In this document: in pieces, positions 10,940 through 22,834 of the stretch
Numbering within the stretch: the first letter of the stretch is position 1
Layout of the letters: every line of letters begins with the position of its first letter
Assembly: GCA_030522415.1 (NCBI GenBank)
Contig: CM060114.1
Location: 23,975,304-24,039,303 of the forward strand
Reading direction: 5' to 3'
Length of the DNA: 64,000 bases
Origin: Channallabes apus
Lineage: Eukaryota > Chordata > Actinopteri > Siluriformes > Clariidae
Program-made: the position numbers and the translations under genes
Notes under the pieces: generated by a model
Seen by the model: only the letters and a program-made list of their open reading frames with translations
Told to the model about the DNA's origin: nothing
Database searches by the model: none

Positions 10940-11790
10940 ATGAATCCAGCAGATGTCGACTGCATGAAAGCAGCACTGGCACATCAGGGTGCTCTTCCTG
11001 GAGCTCACCACCAGGGGCTGCTCAACACCAAGCAAACCCTTGCTGACGTCACGACCCAGCCCCAAAGACTCCAGCTCTCTCCAACGCGACATGGGGAAGC
11101 CACCATGCAACGCGAACCACGCCTCCCTGCCCCCCCGACCTATGAAGGTGACCCTGGCACATGTCGCTCATTTCTCTCTGTGTACGCTGATATTCAAGCT
11201 CCAACCCTCCACATTCTCCACCGAACGCTCCAAGGTAGCATATGTGATAACGCTGCTCTCAGGACGGGCTCAAGAATGGAGCACTGCTCTCTGGGACTCT
11301 CGCGACCCCTGCTGCTCCAACTACGAGGACTTCGCTGAGGAGATGAAGAGGGTGTTTGATCGCTCATGTCACGGAAGGGATGCTGGTCACAAACTGTTAA
11401 AGCTTCAACAAGGCTCGCGCTCGGCCTATGATTACGCCATAGAATTCCACACCCTAGCTCTCTCCAGCGGGTGGAATAACCGTGCTTTGAGTGATGTTTT
11501 CTTTGAAGGACTGACAGAAGCACTTCAGGATGAGCTAATCTCTCGTGAACTACCGTCATCACTCCAAGATCTCATGGATCTGGCCGGCCGAGTGGATTCA
11601 CGTCTCCGCCTTCGGAAAGTGGCCAGGATTGCATCACCTAGAACCTTCCCGCGATCCCACCCTCAGGAAGAACCCATACAACTGGGCAGAACCCGCGTTT
11701 CACCAGAGGAGCGACGTCGTCGTCGAGTGGAGGGAGCCTGCTTCTACTGTGGGAAATTGAACCATTTACTTAAGAACTGTACAGTAAGGA
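10940..11790 (+). pseudogene. gag (frameshifted)
   Basis: Structural protein that would coat the retrotransposon RNA. The ATG at 10,940 ([10 protein letters not shown]) lies 18 bp after the LTR. The first frame runs to about 11,170 ([18 protein letters not shown]), where one base is lost or gained; the capsid part then continues in another frame ([40 protein letters not shown]). A single CCHC zinc knuckle, [14 protein letters not shown], sits at ~11,740-11,781 and marks the nucleocapsid end. No separate stop divides gag from pol, so a fused gag-pol frame seems likely in the intact family. Confidence 0.9.
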
Positions 11791-13740
11791 GGAGGAGTCC
11801 TCAAGTTCAGCTGGGAGCACTGGAGGGCACTTCTCCAAAGAAACCTCCAGACCAACGCCGACTGTTTCCCATCTTCCTCATCCACGAACAACGAACCCAC
11901 CTGGTGCAGGCACTGATCGACTCCGGTTCAGACCGTAACCTAATCAATGCCGCCTCAGCCAAGGCCCTGGGAATCCCTGCTCTGCCTTTAGAGACTCATC
12001 TCAAGGTTCAGGCCCTCGATGGGAGCCCACTCCCTTCGATCACCCACAGGACCCCTCTTCTCGGCCTAAGGATCTCGGGTAAACATTCTGAGCAGACCTC
12101 GCTATCTATCATGGAGGGATCTCATGCCATGGTCGTCTTGGGCCTCCCCTGGTTGATCCGACATAACCCACAAATTGACTGGGCCGGAAACTCGATCTCA
12201 GCCTGGAGCCCATCATGTTCCACGACCTGCCTACGTGCTGCCCTGACGTCATGCCCCAACCCCGCCCAGGCGGATGAATCACTGGAGCTCACCCACGTGC
12301 CACCTGAGTATCACGACCTCAAGGCTGTGTTCAGCAAATCGCGCGCCATTTCCCTTCCCCCCCATCGGCCATACGACTGCGCTATTGATCTGCTCCCAGG
12401 CACCTCTCCCCCCAAGGGCCGTCTATACTCATTGTCACCCAAGGAACGCCAAGCCATGGACCTTTACATCACCGAATCCCTCGCGGCGGGGATCATTCAT
12501 CCTTCTTCCTCTCCAGCGGGGGCCGGGTTCTTTTTCGTGGGCAAAAAAGATGGTTCCCTTCGTCCCTGCATAGATTACAGGGGCTTGAATGAGATCACTG
12601 TGAAGAACCGGTACCCCCTCCCACTAATGGCCACCGCCTTTGAGCTTCTCCATGGAGCCAAGATCTTCACCAAGCTCGACTTACGCAATGCTTACCACCT
12701 TGTCCGCATCCGAGAAGGTGACGAGTGGAAAACGGCCTTCAATACCCCTACAGGGCACTACGAATACCTTGTGGTTCCTTTTGGCCTCACTAATGCCCCC
12801 GCAGTCTTCCAGGCCTTCATTAACGATATACTCAGAGACTTTCTCAATTTATCGGTGTTTGTCTACCTGGATGACATCCTGATCTTTTCTCGGGACCTGG
12901 AGGAGCATCAACACCATGTCCAACAGGTATTACAGAGGCTCCTAGAGAACAAATTATTTGCAAAACCAGAAAAGTGCGAATTCCATACCACATCCACCAC
13001 ATTCCTTGGATTTGGCATCGGACCTTCAGGAATCCAGATGGAACCCGCCAAGCTTCAAGCCGTCACGAACTGGCCCACGCCCACCTCACGACAGGAACTC
13101 CAGAGATTCCTGGGATTCTCAAATTTCTATCGCCGTTTCATCCACGGCTACAGTTCTATCGCTGCCCCCCTAACCGCCCTAACCTCTCCCAAGGTCCGCT
13201 TTCGTTGGAACCAGGAATCTGAAGGAGCCTTCACCGAACTTAAGACGCTATTCACATCCGCTCCTATCCTCACCATCCCGGACCCGTCACGGCAGTTCAT
13301 TGTGGAGGTCGACGCCTCCAGCACGGGAGTAGGAGGCATTCTCTCTCAAAGATCCGCCCATGACAACAAGCTGCACCCCTGCTCCTTCTTCTCCCACCGC
13401 TTAGCCCCCACTGAAAGAAATTATGGCATCGGAGATCGCGAGCTCCTGGCCATAAAACTAGCCCTGGAGGGAGTGGAGACACTGGCTAGAAGGAACGGAG
13501 GTCCCATTCCTGGTCTGGACTGACCACAAAAACCTTGAGTACCTTCGAGGCGCCAAGCGGCTGAACTCCCGCCAGGCCCGTTGGTCGCTATTTTTCACCA
13601 GGTTCAATTTCATCCTCTCCTACCGTCCAGGATCCAAGAATACCAAACCAGATGCTCTCTCCAGACAGTTCACCCCCACCCAAGACTCCACCATCAGCAA
13701 CACCATCCTCCCTTCGCCTTGCCTACTTGCAGCGGCCGAG
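11791..13740 (+). pseudogene. pol: protease, reverse transcriptase, RNase H
   Basis: An aspartic protease is marked by [12 protein letters not shown] (~11,910). RT follows, with the usual chromovirus blocks [40 protein letters not shown] and the catalytic [11 protein letters not shown] (~12,860). RNase H begins [14 protein letters not shown] and continues [19 protein letters not shown]. At ~13,470 an extra G in a G run shifts the frame and gives a stop at 13,523. The correct continuation ([11 protein letters not shown], third RNase H Asp) lies in the +1 frame from 13,471, which stays open into integrase. Confidence 0.93.
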
Positions 13741-15132
13741 CTAGACATAGAGACTAGGGTGAAGCAGGCTTTGTCCCATGAACCAGGCCCCAGTAATGGA
13801 CCCCCTAATCGGCTATTCGTCCCACTCACTCTACGCTCCCAGGTTCTGGAATGGGCACATTGCTCCAAACTCTCTTGCCATCCTGGCTCTGCCCGAACCC
13901 TGTCCCAAGTCCAGCAGCGTTTTTGGTGGCCAACCATAAAGGAGGATGTCCCCGGCTTTGTGGCAGCTTGTGATGTTTGTCAACGATATAAACACCTCAA
14001 CACAGCCCCAGCAGGCCTCCTCAGACCTTTACCAACCCCGCACCGCCCATGGTCCGATATCGCGCTTGATTTTGTGACAGGATTACCCCCCTCTGATGGC
14101 CACACCTGTATCATGACCGTAGTGGATCGGTTCTCCAAGGCAGCCCACTTCATTCCCATCCCAAAACTCCCGTCCGCCAAGGAGACTGCAGAACTCATGA
14201 TCCTCCATGTTTTTAAGCTCCACGGCCTGCCCAAAGATATCGTCTCTGATCGTGGCCCACAGTTCACCTCTCAATTCTGGAAGGCATTCTGTAAGCTCAT
14301 CGGAGCTACCCCTAGTCTATCTTCAGGATTTCACCCTCAAACCAACGGACAAACTGAAAGGAAGAACCAGGCTCTCGAGGTCGCCCTTAGGTGCATGACC
14401 TCCCGGGACGTCACTTCCTGGAGCAGGTTCTTGCCTTGGGTGGAATATGCACACAACTCCCAAACCTCATCATCCACTGGCCTGTCCCCCTTCCAGTGCT
14501 GCTTGGGCTACCAACCACCTTTGTTTCCTTCCCTGGAGGAAGAAATAAACGTACCATCAGCACAGCATTTCATCCGACGATGTAAGAAGACCTGGCTACA
14601 AGCTAGAAGAACGTTACTACGATCCAGCAGGGCCTACAAGAAACAAGCGTATCGGAGACGTTCTCAAGCCCCAAAGTACAGGGTGGGTCAGAGAGTCATG
14701 CTCGCCACCAAAGATATCCCACTAAAGACCATTTCCCGTAAACTTTCCCCCCGATATGTAGGCCCATTCACAATTACCAAGGTCATCAATCCATGCGCTG
14801 TCAAACTGTTACTCCCCTCAACCATGCGAAGAATAAACCCCACGTTCCATGTATCCCAGCTACGCCGTCTTGCCTCAAGCCCATTAAGTCCCCCCACCCA
14901 CCCTCTGCCTCCTCCCCGTATCATTGACGGTGCGGAAGCCTACACCGTCCGCCGACTTCTGAAAGCTCGCCGCCGAGGTAGAGGCATCCAGTACCTGGTA
15001 GATTGGGAGGGCTATGGACCTGAGGAGAGAAGCTGGATCCCTGCCAAGTTTGTTCTTGACCCTAAGTTAATATCGAACTTTCAGAAACGTTTCCCTGAGG
15101 CTCCCCGTCCTAACGCCCAGAGGCGTTCGTAA
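13741..15132 (+). CDS. pol: integrase with C-terminal chromodomain (part of gag-pol)
   Basis: This segment is open from 13,471 to the stop at 15,132. The N-terminal zinc-binding module ends in CDVCQRY. The catalytic core shows [12 protein letters not shown] (first Asp), [14 protein letters not shown] (second Asp) and [12 protein letters not shown] (Glu). The C-terminus carries a chromodomain (~14,935-15,090; [15 protein letters not shown] is its core), which in chromoviruses steers integration toward particular chromatin. It is not an independent gene: its natural start is upstream in gag-pol, beyond the two frameshifts. Confidence 0.94.
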   Translation, partial: LDIETRVKQALSHEPGPSNGPPNRLFVPLTLRSQVLEWAHCSKLSCHPGSARTLSQVQQRFWWPTIKEDVPGFVAACDVCQRYKHLNTAPAGLLRPLPTPHRPWSDIALDFVTGLPPSDGHTCIMTVVDRFSKAAHFIPIPKLPSAKETAELMILHVFKLHGLPKDIVSDRGPQFTSQFWKAFCKLIGATPSLSSGFHPQTNGQTERKNQALEVALRCMTSRDVTSWSRFLPWVEYAHNSQTSSSTGLSPFQCCLGYQPPLFPSLEEEINVPSAQHFIRRCKKTWLQARRTLLRSSRAYKKQAYRRRSQAPKYRVGQRVMLATKDIPLKTISRKLSPRYVGPFTITKVINPCAVKLLLPSTMRRINPTFHVSQLRRLASSPLSPPTHPLPPPRIIDGAEAYTVRRLLKARRRGRGIQYLVDWEGYGPEERSWIPAKFVLDPKLISNFQKRFPEAPRPNAQRRS

Positions 15133-15144
15133 GGGGGGGGGTAC
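15131..15144 (+). other. Polypurine tract
   Basis: aaggggggggg followed by tac immediately upstream of the 3' LTR; primes plus-strand DNA synthesis in LTR retrotransposons. The primer-binding site after the 5' LTR (from 10,922) does not resemble a common tRNA 3' end that I can name. Confidence 0.8.
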
Positions 15145-15642
15145 TGTCACGAGTCACGGTCTGCCGGCCGTCTTTTTCCCATGCTGTCACTCCCCCACGC
15201 GCTCATGTTTTGTCTAGCCGTCACGTGCGCTCTCACGCCCCCGTCCCCGCCCCGTCTGCTCACCTGTTCCTCGTTCCCTACGGTGATTTCTCCAGTGATT
15301 TAAGCACGCACACTGCGCTGCTCAAATCGCTGGATTATCTTGTGTTTTCATGCCCCGATCTTCTCACGTTTATTTTCCCTTGATCTCACGTTGCCAAGTT
15401 CGCTTTGTTTCTCGTTTTTCTCTTTCGGTTTCTCGTCTTGGATTTGTTTGCCTCGTCTATGATCTCCCGGTTTTGACTTAACGCTTCCTCTTTTGACCAC
15501 GGCTCTTGCTTTACGATTTGGCTTAGACGCTACGCTGACTGATCGCCCGATATTGACTTCCGCATTCCGACCACGCTCTCGCCTGACATTGTGGCACGTC
15601 ATCTGCACTTGGATTCACCTCGTTTCGCCACTCCTCGTGACA
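15145..15642 (+). repeat. 3' LTR
   Basis: 498 bp, same ends as the 5' LTR, followed directly by the GTCCTG duplication. Confidence 0.96.
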
Positions 15643-15648
15643 GTCCTG

Positions 15649-16510
15649 TGCTTACAACCCATTCCACCTGCTTGCTCACACCTTGTTCCACCTCCCGTTT
15701 ATGCCCCATTCCAAACTTGTGCTTATGCCTTGTTCCAGCCCCTTGCTTGTGCCCCATCCCAGCCCCATGCTCATTCCCTCTTCTCACCCAAGCTTGTGGA
15801 TTTGGGAGGATTTTTATGTTGAACATTTGGCCACTGTCTTGTGCTTTACAGTCAAAGCTGTTCTTGTTTCCTTGGTTAGTAGTAGGACTGGATTTCCACA
15901 GTGTTATGTCTTTGGTTACTGTTTGGTTTACTTGTTTTTGTTCCCGTTGTTTTCATTCTTGTTTTCACTATGGTCTTCTTTTGATTTATTTTTAGATTTT
16001 GTTAATATTTATACTGTTTATTCTCACCATCAAATCTACATCTGCACTTTTTACTTATTGGCCAGAAAAGTGGCAGAGCTAGTATTGTTGTTGTAGCTCC
16101 TATGGGTTCCCTGATTTCCTCACAACTTAATCAAACAAAAAACTATTGCCAATAGGTGGATTACCAATTCTAAATTGCTCCTTGCTGTGTATCTATCTGC
16201 ATTGGGAATCACAAACCATTCTAAGCAATATATCTGTAGAATGACTATAGACTCGGTATGACACATGCATGTTTAATAGGTTGGCTCATGGCAAACTAGG
16301 GTGAAATATTACCAAGCAGTGTTTCTGGTCACTGAAATTTTTGCTGTATTCTTGTTCTTGCTGTTTAGGTACCCCAGACATATTTCTGTTTACTTCAAAA
16401 GAGAACAAAGAAAGAGATAACAGACTAAAGTGAGGTGGAGAGGGAGAGAAGAGACTGGATGAAGTGACAAATGTATTGCTGTATGTCTTTGTTGGACAGA
16501 GACATTAACG
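15649..16510. other. Intergenic with degenerate pyrimidine-rich repetition
   Basis: A loosely repeated motif of the ccttgttcc / gcccc type runs from ~15,650 to 15,790 and resembles the similarly degenerate stretch left of the LTR element near 10,015. No gene. Confidence 0.5.
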
Positions 16511-16622
16511 GATATGTTATTGACCATTTCAATCATAACATGATTTACTAAAACTTTGCCAATCAAGGTCCACAATCACATAAAGACACAGTGGTAACAA
16601 TTATATTCATTAATCACTTTAG

Positions 16623-16666
<44 letters not shown>

Positions 16667-16710
16667 TGCAGACAAGATCTCTCTCTCCCTTTTTCTCTTT
16701 TAAAATTTGC
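16511..16710. repeat. Empty-site paralog of the nest flanks, with (CA)n
   Basis: Matches 82-160 and 9,092-9,170 joined together. The junction aagacacagtggtaac lies at ~16,584-16,598, where the other copy has the 8.9-kb Tc1 insertion. A (CA)n tract is present at 16,625-16,664. Confidence 0.75.
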
Positions 16711-17600
16711 CATTGATCTCCATGTCATCCTTCTCAATATGTATGTATGTGTATGTTGATGTCTGTGGCAGTTGCTTTCTGTTTAGCTGTCTGTGTATTA
16801 TTTAATCACCTCCTGCTTTGAATATACAACCCACAGTTACAAATTTCAAAGCACATACTGTAAGATGAGAGATCAGTGGGGAGAGACAGATACTGACACT
16901 TGCTTATTGCTGACAAAGTGATCTTTGTGCAGTTTTATTAAACTGCCACATAAACAAAGCAGAAATAAAACTTCAGCTGAACAAAGGAATGAGGGAGACT
17001 TTACAGAGACCAATAGGTAAAAGTGTCAAAAAATAAAATTAACAAAAGTGAATTTTACCTCTTTCATCTCCCTATATTTTTTTGGGGTATGGCATTATTC
17101 ACTTTTATTGAGTAAAATATAATTATGTATAATTGTGTATCATTTCATTAAATCCCTATTTTTAAATTTCCTATGAGCTGTGTTCTATGTAATAATAAAA
17201 AAAAAAAAACAGCTAAGCACACTAATGCTTTTAGCACACTAAAAGCAACCATATAAATGTAGTGTCTATGAAAAGTCCTAAGAAAATTATTTTTATACAG
17301 TATGACATTCTTCCTCAGTATGTTATGTGGTGTTTATTTGTCCCAATCAAATATCCTGCTTAATTTTAGTAAGCACAGTATGAATTTGTAAATGATTCAT
17401 AAGAGCATTTACCAAGAAATGTGGCTTCATAAAAATCATATATATTCATATTTTTTTAAATTAAATCCTTAAGGTGTTTGTATTGTTGCAGCCAAAGTTT
17501 CGCGTTTGTATCAGCGTTTAAATTAACAATAACAATATTAATAGCAACTACATAGCTTTTACATCTTCATACTATTCGGCTTCGCCTTTTTTTCTGCGAT
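16711..17600. other. AT-rich intergenic, no gene seen
   Basis: Poly-A runs and scattered AT-rich sequence only. Confidence 0.6.
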
Positions 17601-17689
17601 TTTTGGAGAACACGCGAGTTTCCTCCTCTAAGAACAACAAACGGAAATCATCTCCAAACAACTAAAACTCCGACACAGAGGTACAGATG

Positions 17690-17975
17690 TCGCCATTAAA
17701 AACCTGCGTTTCGAGAAAAGGGATCCCGTGACTTGGCGCGGCTTTGCGCGGCTGCGTGCGGGAAGCTGTGAACATGCCCTTCATTACCTGTAGGTGGCAG
17801 TCGTGTTTCAGTCTGAAGTATTGTGTGTCTACTGAAGCCGAAAATGTGTGCTAATTAAACTGCGCATGCGTGTTTGGAGTCGCTGTGCCCGCGCTGTGTA
17901 TCAGTCGGTTGGGAATCATCACGGAGGTTACAACACGGCGTGGCTGCAGCTGGAGTTTGTCATGTTCGAGGTAAG
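17690..17975 (+). promoter_or_regulatory. Possible TATA-less promoter and first exon
   Basis: A GC-richer patch in AT-rich surroundings. It contains an NRF1-type motif tgcgcatgcg (17,861-17,870) and no obvious TATA box. About 100 bp downstream an ATG (17,961) is followed after three codons (ATG TTC GAG) by gtaagt, a good splice donor. NRF1 sites are common in CpG promoters of housekeeping genes. No downstream exon could be identified, and the same NRF1 palindrome occurs in transposons elsewhere in this window, so this may be repeat-derived. Confidence 0.3.
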
Positions 17976-18447
17976 TTTAGCTTTCTTTTTTGGATGTGAT
18001 TCTCGCTTTCATGACTCCCAATTAATTTTCATCTTAATCTCAGGACGTACAATTAGCAATTTCAGTTTTTAATAGTGTGGAGATTCACAAAACACCGTTT
18101 TCATGTAAAAACCTGAACCTACGGAGCCCCCATGGGTCCTGTGGTAAATAAATAAATAAATAAAATAATAACGAACCGAGCGCGCGGATTAATACACCGA
18201 GATGTGTGTTTCTTACCCCCACCCCGAGTGAAAACGGCGTGTTCAGACAAAGGCTCGCCAGTTAGATGCCATTTCTGAACAAACTGAGTCGTGTGTGTTA
18301 AAGCATTAAATGGTAAAAGAGCACTAGCAATAAACGTTTTTTTTTCTGAAGCCGAACTTTATTAATGAGTTACGAGTAAAGAACCTGTACATATGTTCAT
18401 ACAGTATTGACAGCAGCTCTAATTTACTGCGGTAAAGCCAGCCGCGG

Positions 18448-19392
18448 TTCAGAAAAACACGGTCAAGCCAGCCGCGATTGATTTTAGTGCGCGCGCATAT
18501 TACAGTGATTACGGTAGTTTCATGAACAACACAGAGAGAATGCCCCATATCTGAAAAATGCTGCAGTAAAATAGTTTCATATGTGGTGTGTATATAGTAT
18601 GGGACGTCCTGAATAAGAACTGATCATTGTTTTTTTCTACTTATTAGAAATGGGGTCTTTATACCCCTTTAAAGTGTAATAATGTCCAATATCTCAAAAA
18701 TGCTGCAGTAAAATTGTTTCATATTTGGTCTGTATATAGTATGGGACGTCCTGAATAAGAACTGATCATTATATGGTAAAAAAAAAAAAAGTAGAAAAAA
18801 ACAATGTGTGTACATTATATGGGATAAAAACTGACCATGGCGTTTTATACTTACTAGAATTTATTTTTTCATAGGTCTCTGAAGTGAAATAAAGGCATTT
18901 TATTTAACTTTTTTTCCGCATTGTGAACATTTGTTTATTTGACCTCTCTTCCAAAGCAGACGTTAATCCTCATTATAGAAAACATTCATTGAAGAATAGC
19001 TGCTACTTTTGAACAGTAAAACAAAATAAAAATCAATTCTGGTATTTAGAAAGACTAAATACATTATTTTGTCTGTTTTCTACGAATTCTGCTGTAACTT
19101 ATCTACATAAAACAATTATTTGGATGGTGAATATTTAAGAAAAATATTGTAACAGACAACCGTCAAAGTCACCAATAAATAACACGGATATTAAAGCAGA
19201 AATGCAAATAAATAAGCAAGTAAAAATTGACGAGCATGTTGTATTATCTCTCAGTCCTGGGCGTCTAAATGAAAAGCGCTCTGAAAGCGCATTGTCTCTG
19301 TGTCGGTCCTGAAACTACCGTAATCACTGTAATATGTGCGCACACTAAAATCAATCGCGGCTGGCTTGACCGTGTTTTTCTGAACCGTGACA
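18448..19392. repeat. Inverted-repeat element, ~95-bp arms
   Basis: 18,448-18,541 (cacggtcaagccagccgcg, tgattacggtagtttcat) is the reverse complement of ~19,290-19,383. A tandem duplication lies between them: the block with atgctgcagtaaaat and gggacgtcctgaataagaac occurs at ~18,547-18,630 and again at ~18,691-18,772. Short open frames over both arms are mirror images of each other and are not genes. Probably a small non-autonomous DNA element. Confidence 0.6.
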
Positions 19393-19399
19393 CCTTCTT

Positions 19400-19993
19400 A
19401 AAATCCTTGTCGTCCGTGCTGTTGAAGGGGAAGAACCGGTTGGTGTATCCATAATCCTTGAAGGAGAGGCTATTTTCAGAAAGTTCTTCTAGAACTTGAT
19501 GGGATTAAGCTATCACCAAAAGTGCAAGCTTTAAAGATGAAGTTATCTTAAAACATTTGATTTGGCTTGACTACAAGTGTTTACATGTTGTGTTTACATG
19601 TTCAGCTTAAAATGTTTTCATGCATTAAGGTTTCAATGGCATACTTTTAAGTGCACTAGTCCAGAGTGCTGATTTGAAAGTTGCAACTTCACTGCTTCAG
19701 AGGGCTATTACGTTTTAACGTTTATTCTACAGTTTGTTTAAAGTATTTTCTGCTGCATTTTATTTCTAAATGAATGCTGTATTTTATTTATTTATTATTT
19801 TACACAATTTTGTTTAAAACAAGTATTTCAGGCCCTGGTGCCGTGCAGTTTTTTTCTATGGATGCAAAATTTAGCTGAATGCGCTTTTATTAAAAAGACA
19901 ACTTGGATCTAGACTGTGAATGTCACAAATATTTGGTAATGTTGGTGAATAAACTGTTTAATTATATTTTAATTGTGTGATTTATGAAAGATA
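19400..19993. other. Intergenic, no gene seen
   Basis: AT-rich. A short open continuation after the arm (to ~19,454) has no recognisable motif. Confidence 0.5.
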
Positions 19994-21554
19994 CACTGTA
20001 AAAAAAATTCTTGCTACTCCAACTAAAAAATTTCTAGTGACCTGTTGCATCTAAAATTTTTAGTTGGCTCAATTTAAGTTGTATAAACTATTTTGTTTTT
20101 GCTGTGCTGATTACCTCTAAATGTACACACAAATTGAAATAAAACATTCTGTCAACTAAATGTTCTATGCTGAATAAACATGCCTAGTTAGGCCAACAAG
20201 CAGTCTCAAATTGAAATATAATGTTGTGTCAATTAAATGTTCCAAGTTGACTGAAAGGTATATTTTTAATTGGAAATTATGCTTACATAATTATAAAATT
20301 AACACCTTAAAGTTTACTTGAGTAGGTTATTCACTGTGGCCACATTTCAAATAACATGACACATTCTTCTAAATTTGAATATTTTTTTAATGTAAACTTT
20401 AAACACCTGTTAAAGACTATCAACATTGATTAAGTGCAATCCAGCTACTCTTTCAACAAATAAACAAATGCTGCATTGTTATAACAAAATATGCAAATAA
20501 CATTCCAAAATGCAAGAATGAAACTGTGCCCTTAACATTCATGTTACAAAGCTTACTAATATCACACTCAGTCAAAACAGTATACTGGATAAATAGACTT
20601 CTGCTTTGAGGAACAAAACATACTGATATTTCTCAGTAAAAACGTGCAGTGGCTTATTTGAAAATAAAATATTTGCTTTAACTCAGAAATGGTTTAAGAT
20701 ATAAAAAAAAAAAAATGTTGTGAAATAATTTTGCCAAGCTCCAAGATTGTTTGCAGATGCAGTAAGCACTGTTTCCCAGATATTCTCCCTAATACCTGAA
20801 ATACAAAAAGAAAAATATATGAATAACTAATTAAGTAACCGTTTGTAGTTCAAAACCATTAAAAATCCTAGACAAAAAAATGTCCGTTTAGCCATTATAA
20901 CCGTTTTCAGACACTATAAGGTTAATGAAGGAGTGAGAACATTAAGCTCCCTCAGTCGCGCACTAACGCGCCGTCTTTTTCAAATAGCCTTTGAAATTAT
21001 CAGTCATTAAAATGAATAAAATGTATGTAACGTAATTAAACTTTAGCGGTTTCATGGATTAACATTAATGTCAATGTACATACCATCTGAAAAAAAATGC
21101 GTTAGGAGCTGAAACGAGTGCATTGTCAGATAACTACTGTAACACTCCAAATTATATACATAAACACTCGAAAATATAATGTTCTAAAGCTTGCTGCTGG
21201 ATAATATATATGTTATAAAGCTAAAATTGCTAATTACTTTGCAGGACAGTTAGTTTCCATGAAGTACTCACCATTTCGGGAGGAAATAGCAGGAAGTTCG
21301 AAAATTCTGGAAGAACGCTTTTGCGCATGCGCAGAGGTCCCTCTTGTTCGTCCAACATAAAATTGTTTGTGTGCAGTTAAATGTTTCATGAACACAGTTT
21401 TATTCGTTGCCTCGATGAAACTTTCGTAGTTGAGTAATGAAATTTATACAATCATTGAGAAAACATATTTTTCTTTTTTGACACCAGCATTATATTAGCC
21501 CAACATATATTTCTTTGTTCCAACAACTATTTTCAGGATTTATTTTTTACAGTG
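19994..21554. mobile_element. CACTG-ended non-autonomous DNA transposon, copy 1
   Basis: 1,561 bp, starting CACTGTAAAAAA and ending ttttttaCAGTG, flanked by TA (19,992-19,993 and 21,555-21,556). A nearly identical copy in the same orientation is at 58,980-60,546. CACTR ends fit the CACTA/Mirage/Chapaev (CMC) group; the 2-bp TA duplication is unusual for classical CACTA. No transposase. A perfect palindrome tgcgcatgcgca (21,322-21,333) lies 221 bp from the right end. Behind it on the minus strand are ATG|GTGAGTAC (donor at 21,271/21,272) and a pyrimidine-rich acceptor tttttgtatttcag (AG at 20,796-20,797). Confidence 0.85.
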
Positions 21555-21556
21555 TA

Positions 21557-22521
21557 TAGATGAAATAATTACTTAAGTTTCTTTCCAAAACATGAATTAG
21601 CAATGTTTACATTATTATAGGGAGTAATATAAATTGATAAAACCAAGTAAGGGAAAATCTAACAAAACAAAATGATAGTAATTTCATAAAATCAAGGTTC
21701 CTGCTGATACAACAATGCATTAACTTTAGATTTATTTAAAATAATCAAGTAATTTGTGCATTAAGTATAATTATGTAACTTTTACTTGATTTATTTTATT
21801 GTTAATTTAATTAAGTAGATTTTACCTGACAATTACGGGTGAGTTTGTTTGTAGCATGCAGTAAAGTGTATGTGACACAAAAATATATATTTGTAATATC
21901 GTGCAATCTCTGCTATCCGCTAGCAAACTTGAGCGATTCTTTTAGTTTTTATATAATATAAAGTATGTTTACAGTATAAACTTTCTATGTACGGGTCCAA
22001 TCAGAAAAATTTAACCAGAAAACAGCATATTACATTGATTACATTGTCCTGAGGCTGGACAATGGAATAAACTGTGGGATAAACTGTAGAACTGAACAGA
22101 ATTTTTTTTTCCATGTGACTTGAAAAGCCTTCCATCTAGTTAAATATAAATATTAAAACTCTGATCATGTTATCTAGTTTAATTTCGTGTTTTCGCTACA
22201 TAAATAAGACAGTAGGTTCTCTATTCAACCCCTTAAAATTTCAAATGTAATCTAAAAATGGCCTAGTTTGTACAGGCTACTATACGCTCATCAACTGCTC
22301 CTTTGTAACCAGCAGATCAAAGGAGCAGTTATCGGCTGACACGTAGCCTTCTGAGTTTGGAGACCCACAGAACCCCCACTGTAATTCCTCCATCTCACCT
22401 TTCATTCACATAAGGTGTGAAGTTATCAAACCGGTTTCCAGGAATGGGGTAGAATTGGGGGTTTTTAAAACAAACGAGCAGGCGTCTCTGCCTAAAATGT
22501 TTTTCGCCAGCAAAACACCTT

Positions 22522-22523
<2 letters not shown>
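21557..22523. other. Intergenic with two dispersed-repeat segments
   Basis: 21,845-21,940 (ttgtttgtagcatgcagtaa, tatccgctagcaaactt) matches 28,212-28,310. 22,285-22,460 shares ggtgtgaagttatcaaaccg and gacccacagaa with 37,345-37,425, and contains a hairpin aactgctcctttg/caaaggagcagtt (22,293-22,330). No gene. Confidence 0.6.

Positions 22524-22616
<93 letters not shown>
22524..22616. repeat. (CT)n(TA)n compound microsatellite
   Basis: CT repeats to ~22,560 pass directly into TA repeats to ~22,616. Confidence 0.95.
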
Positions 22617-22620
<4 letters not shown>

Positions 22621-22776
22621 ATTCAGGGCTATTTATGATGGAGACACCTTTTTACGTTTTAAATATGTAAAACCTCCGCTGCGTGTATTCATTCACAGGC
22701 TGCAGCGCGCGCACAGAGAAATAGGAGACTGTGGTGTATGAGTGGATTGGAGAGAAGAGAGCTGTTCAGTTACTAT

Positions 22777-22779
<3 letters not shown>

Positions 22780-22831
<52 letters not shown>
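22780..22831. repeat. (TA)n microsatellite
   Basis: Pure TA repeat. Confidence 0.95.

Positions 22832-22834
<3 letters not shown>

Larger units (their letters stand above)
10418..15648 (+). mobile_element. Ty3/gypsy LTR retrotransposon, chromovirus type
   Basis: Two 498-bp LTRs (10,424-10,921 and 15,145-15,642) begin TGTCACGAG and end CTCGTGACA, and are flanked by GTCCTG on both sides (10,418-10,423 and 15,643-15,648). About four substitutions separate the LTRs, so the insertion is recent. Internal order is gag (CCHC), protease, RT, RNase H, integrase, chromodomain. Pol gene order and the C-terminal chromodomain place it in Ty3/gypsy chromoviruses. Two single-base frameshifts (about 11,170 and 13,470) break the reading frame, so this copy is not autonomous. 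Confidence 0.96.

Noticed and set aside
17848..18072. 74-codon frame over the promoter-like patch
   Set aside because: It runs through the likely splice donor into AT-rich sequence and lacks any motif; the donor interpretation is preferred.
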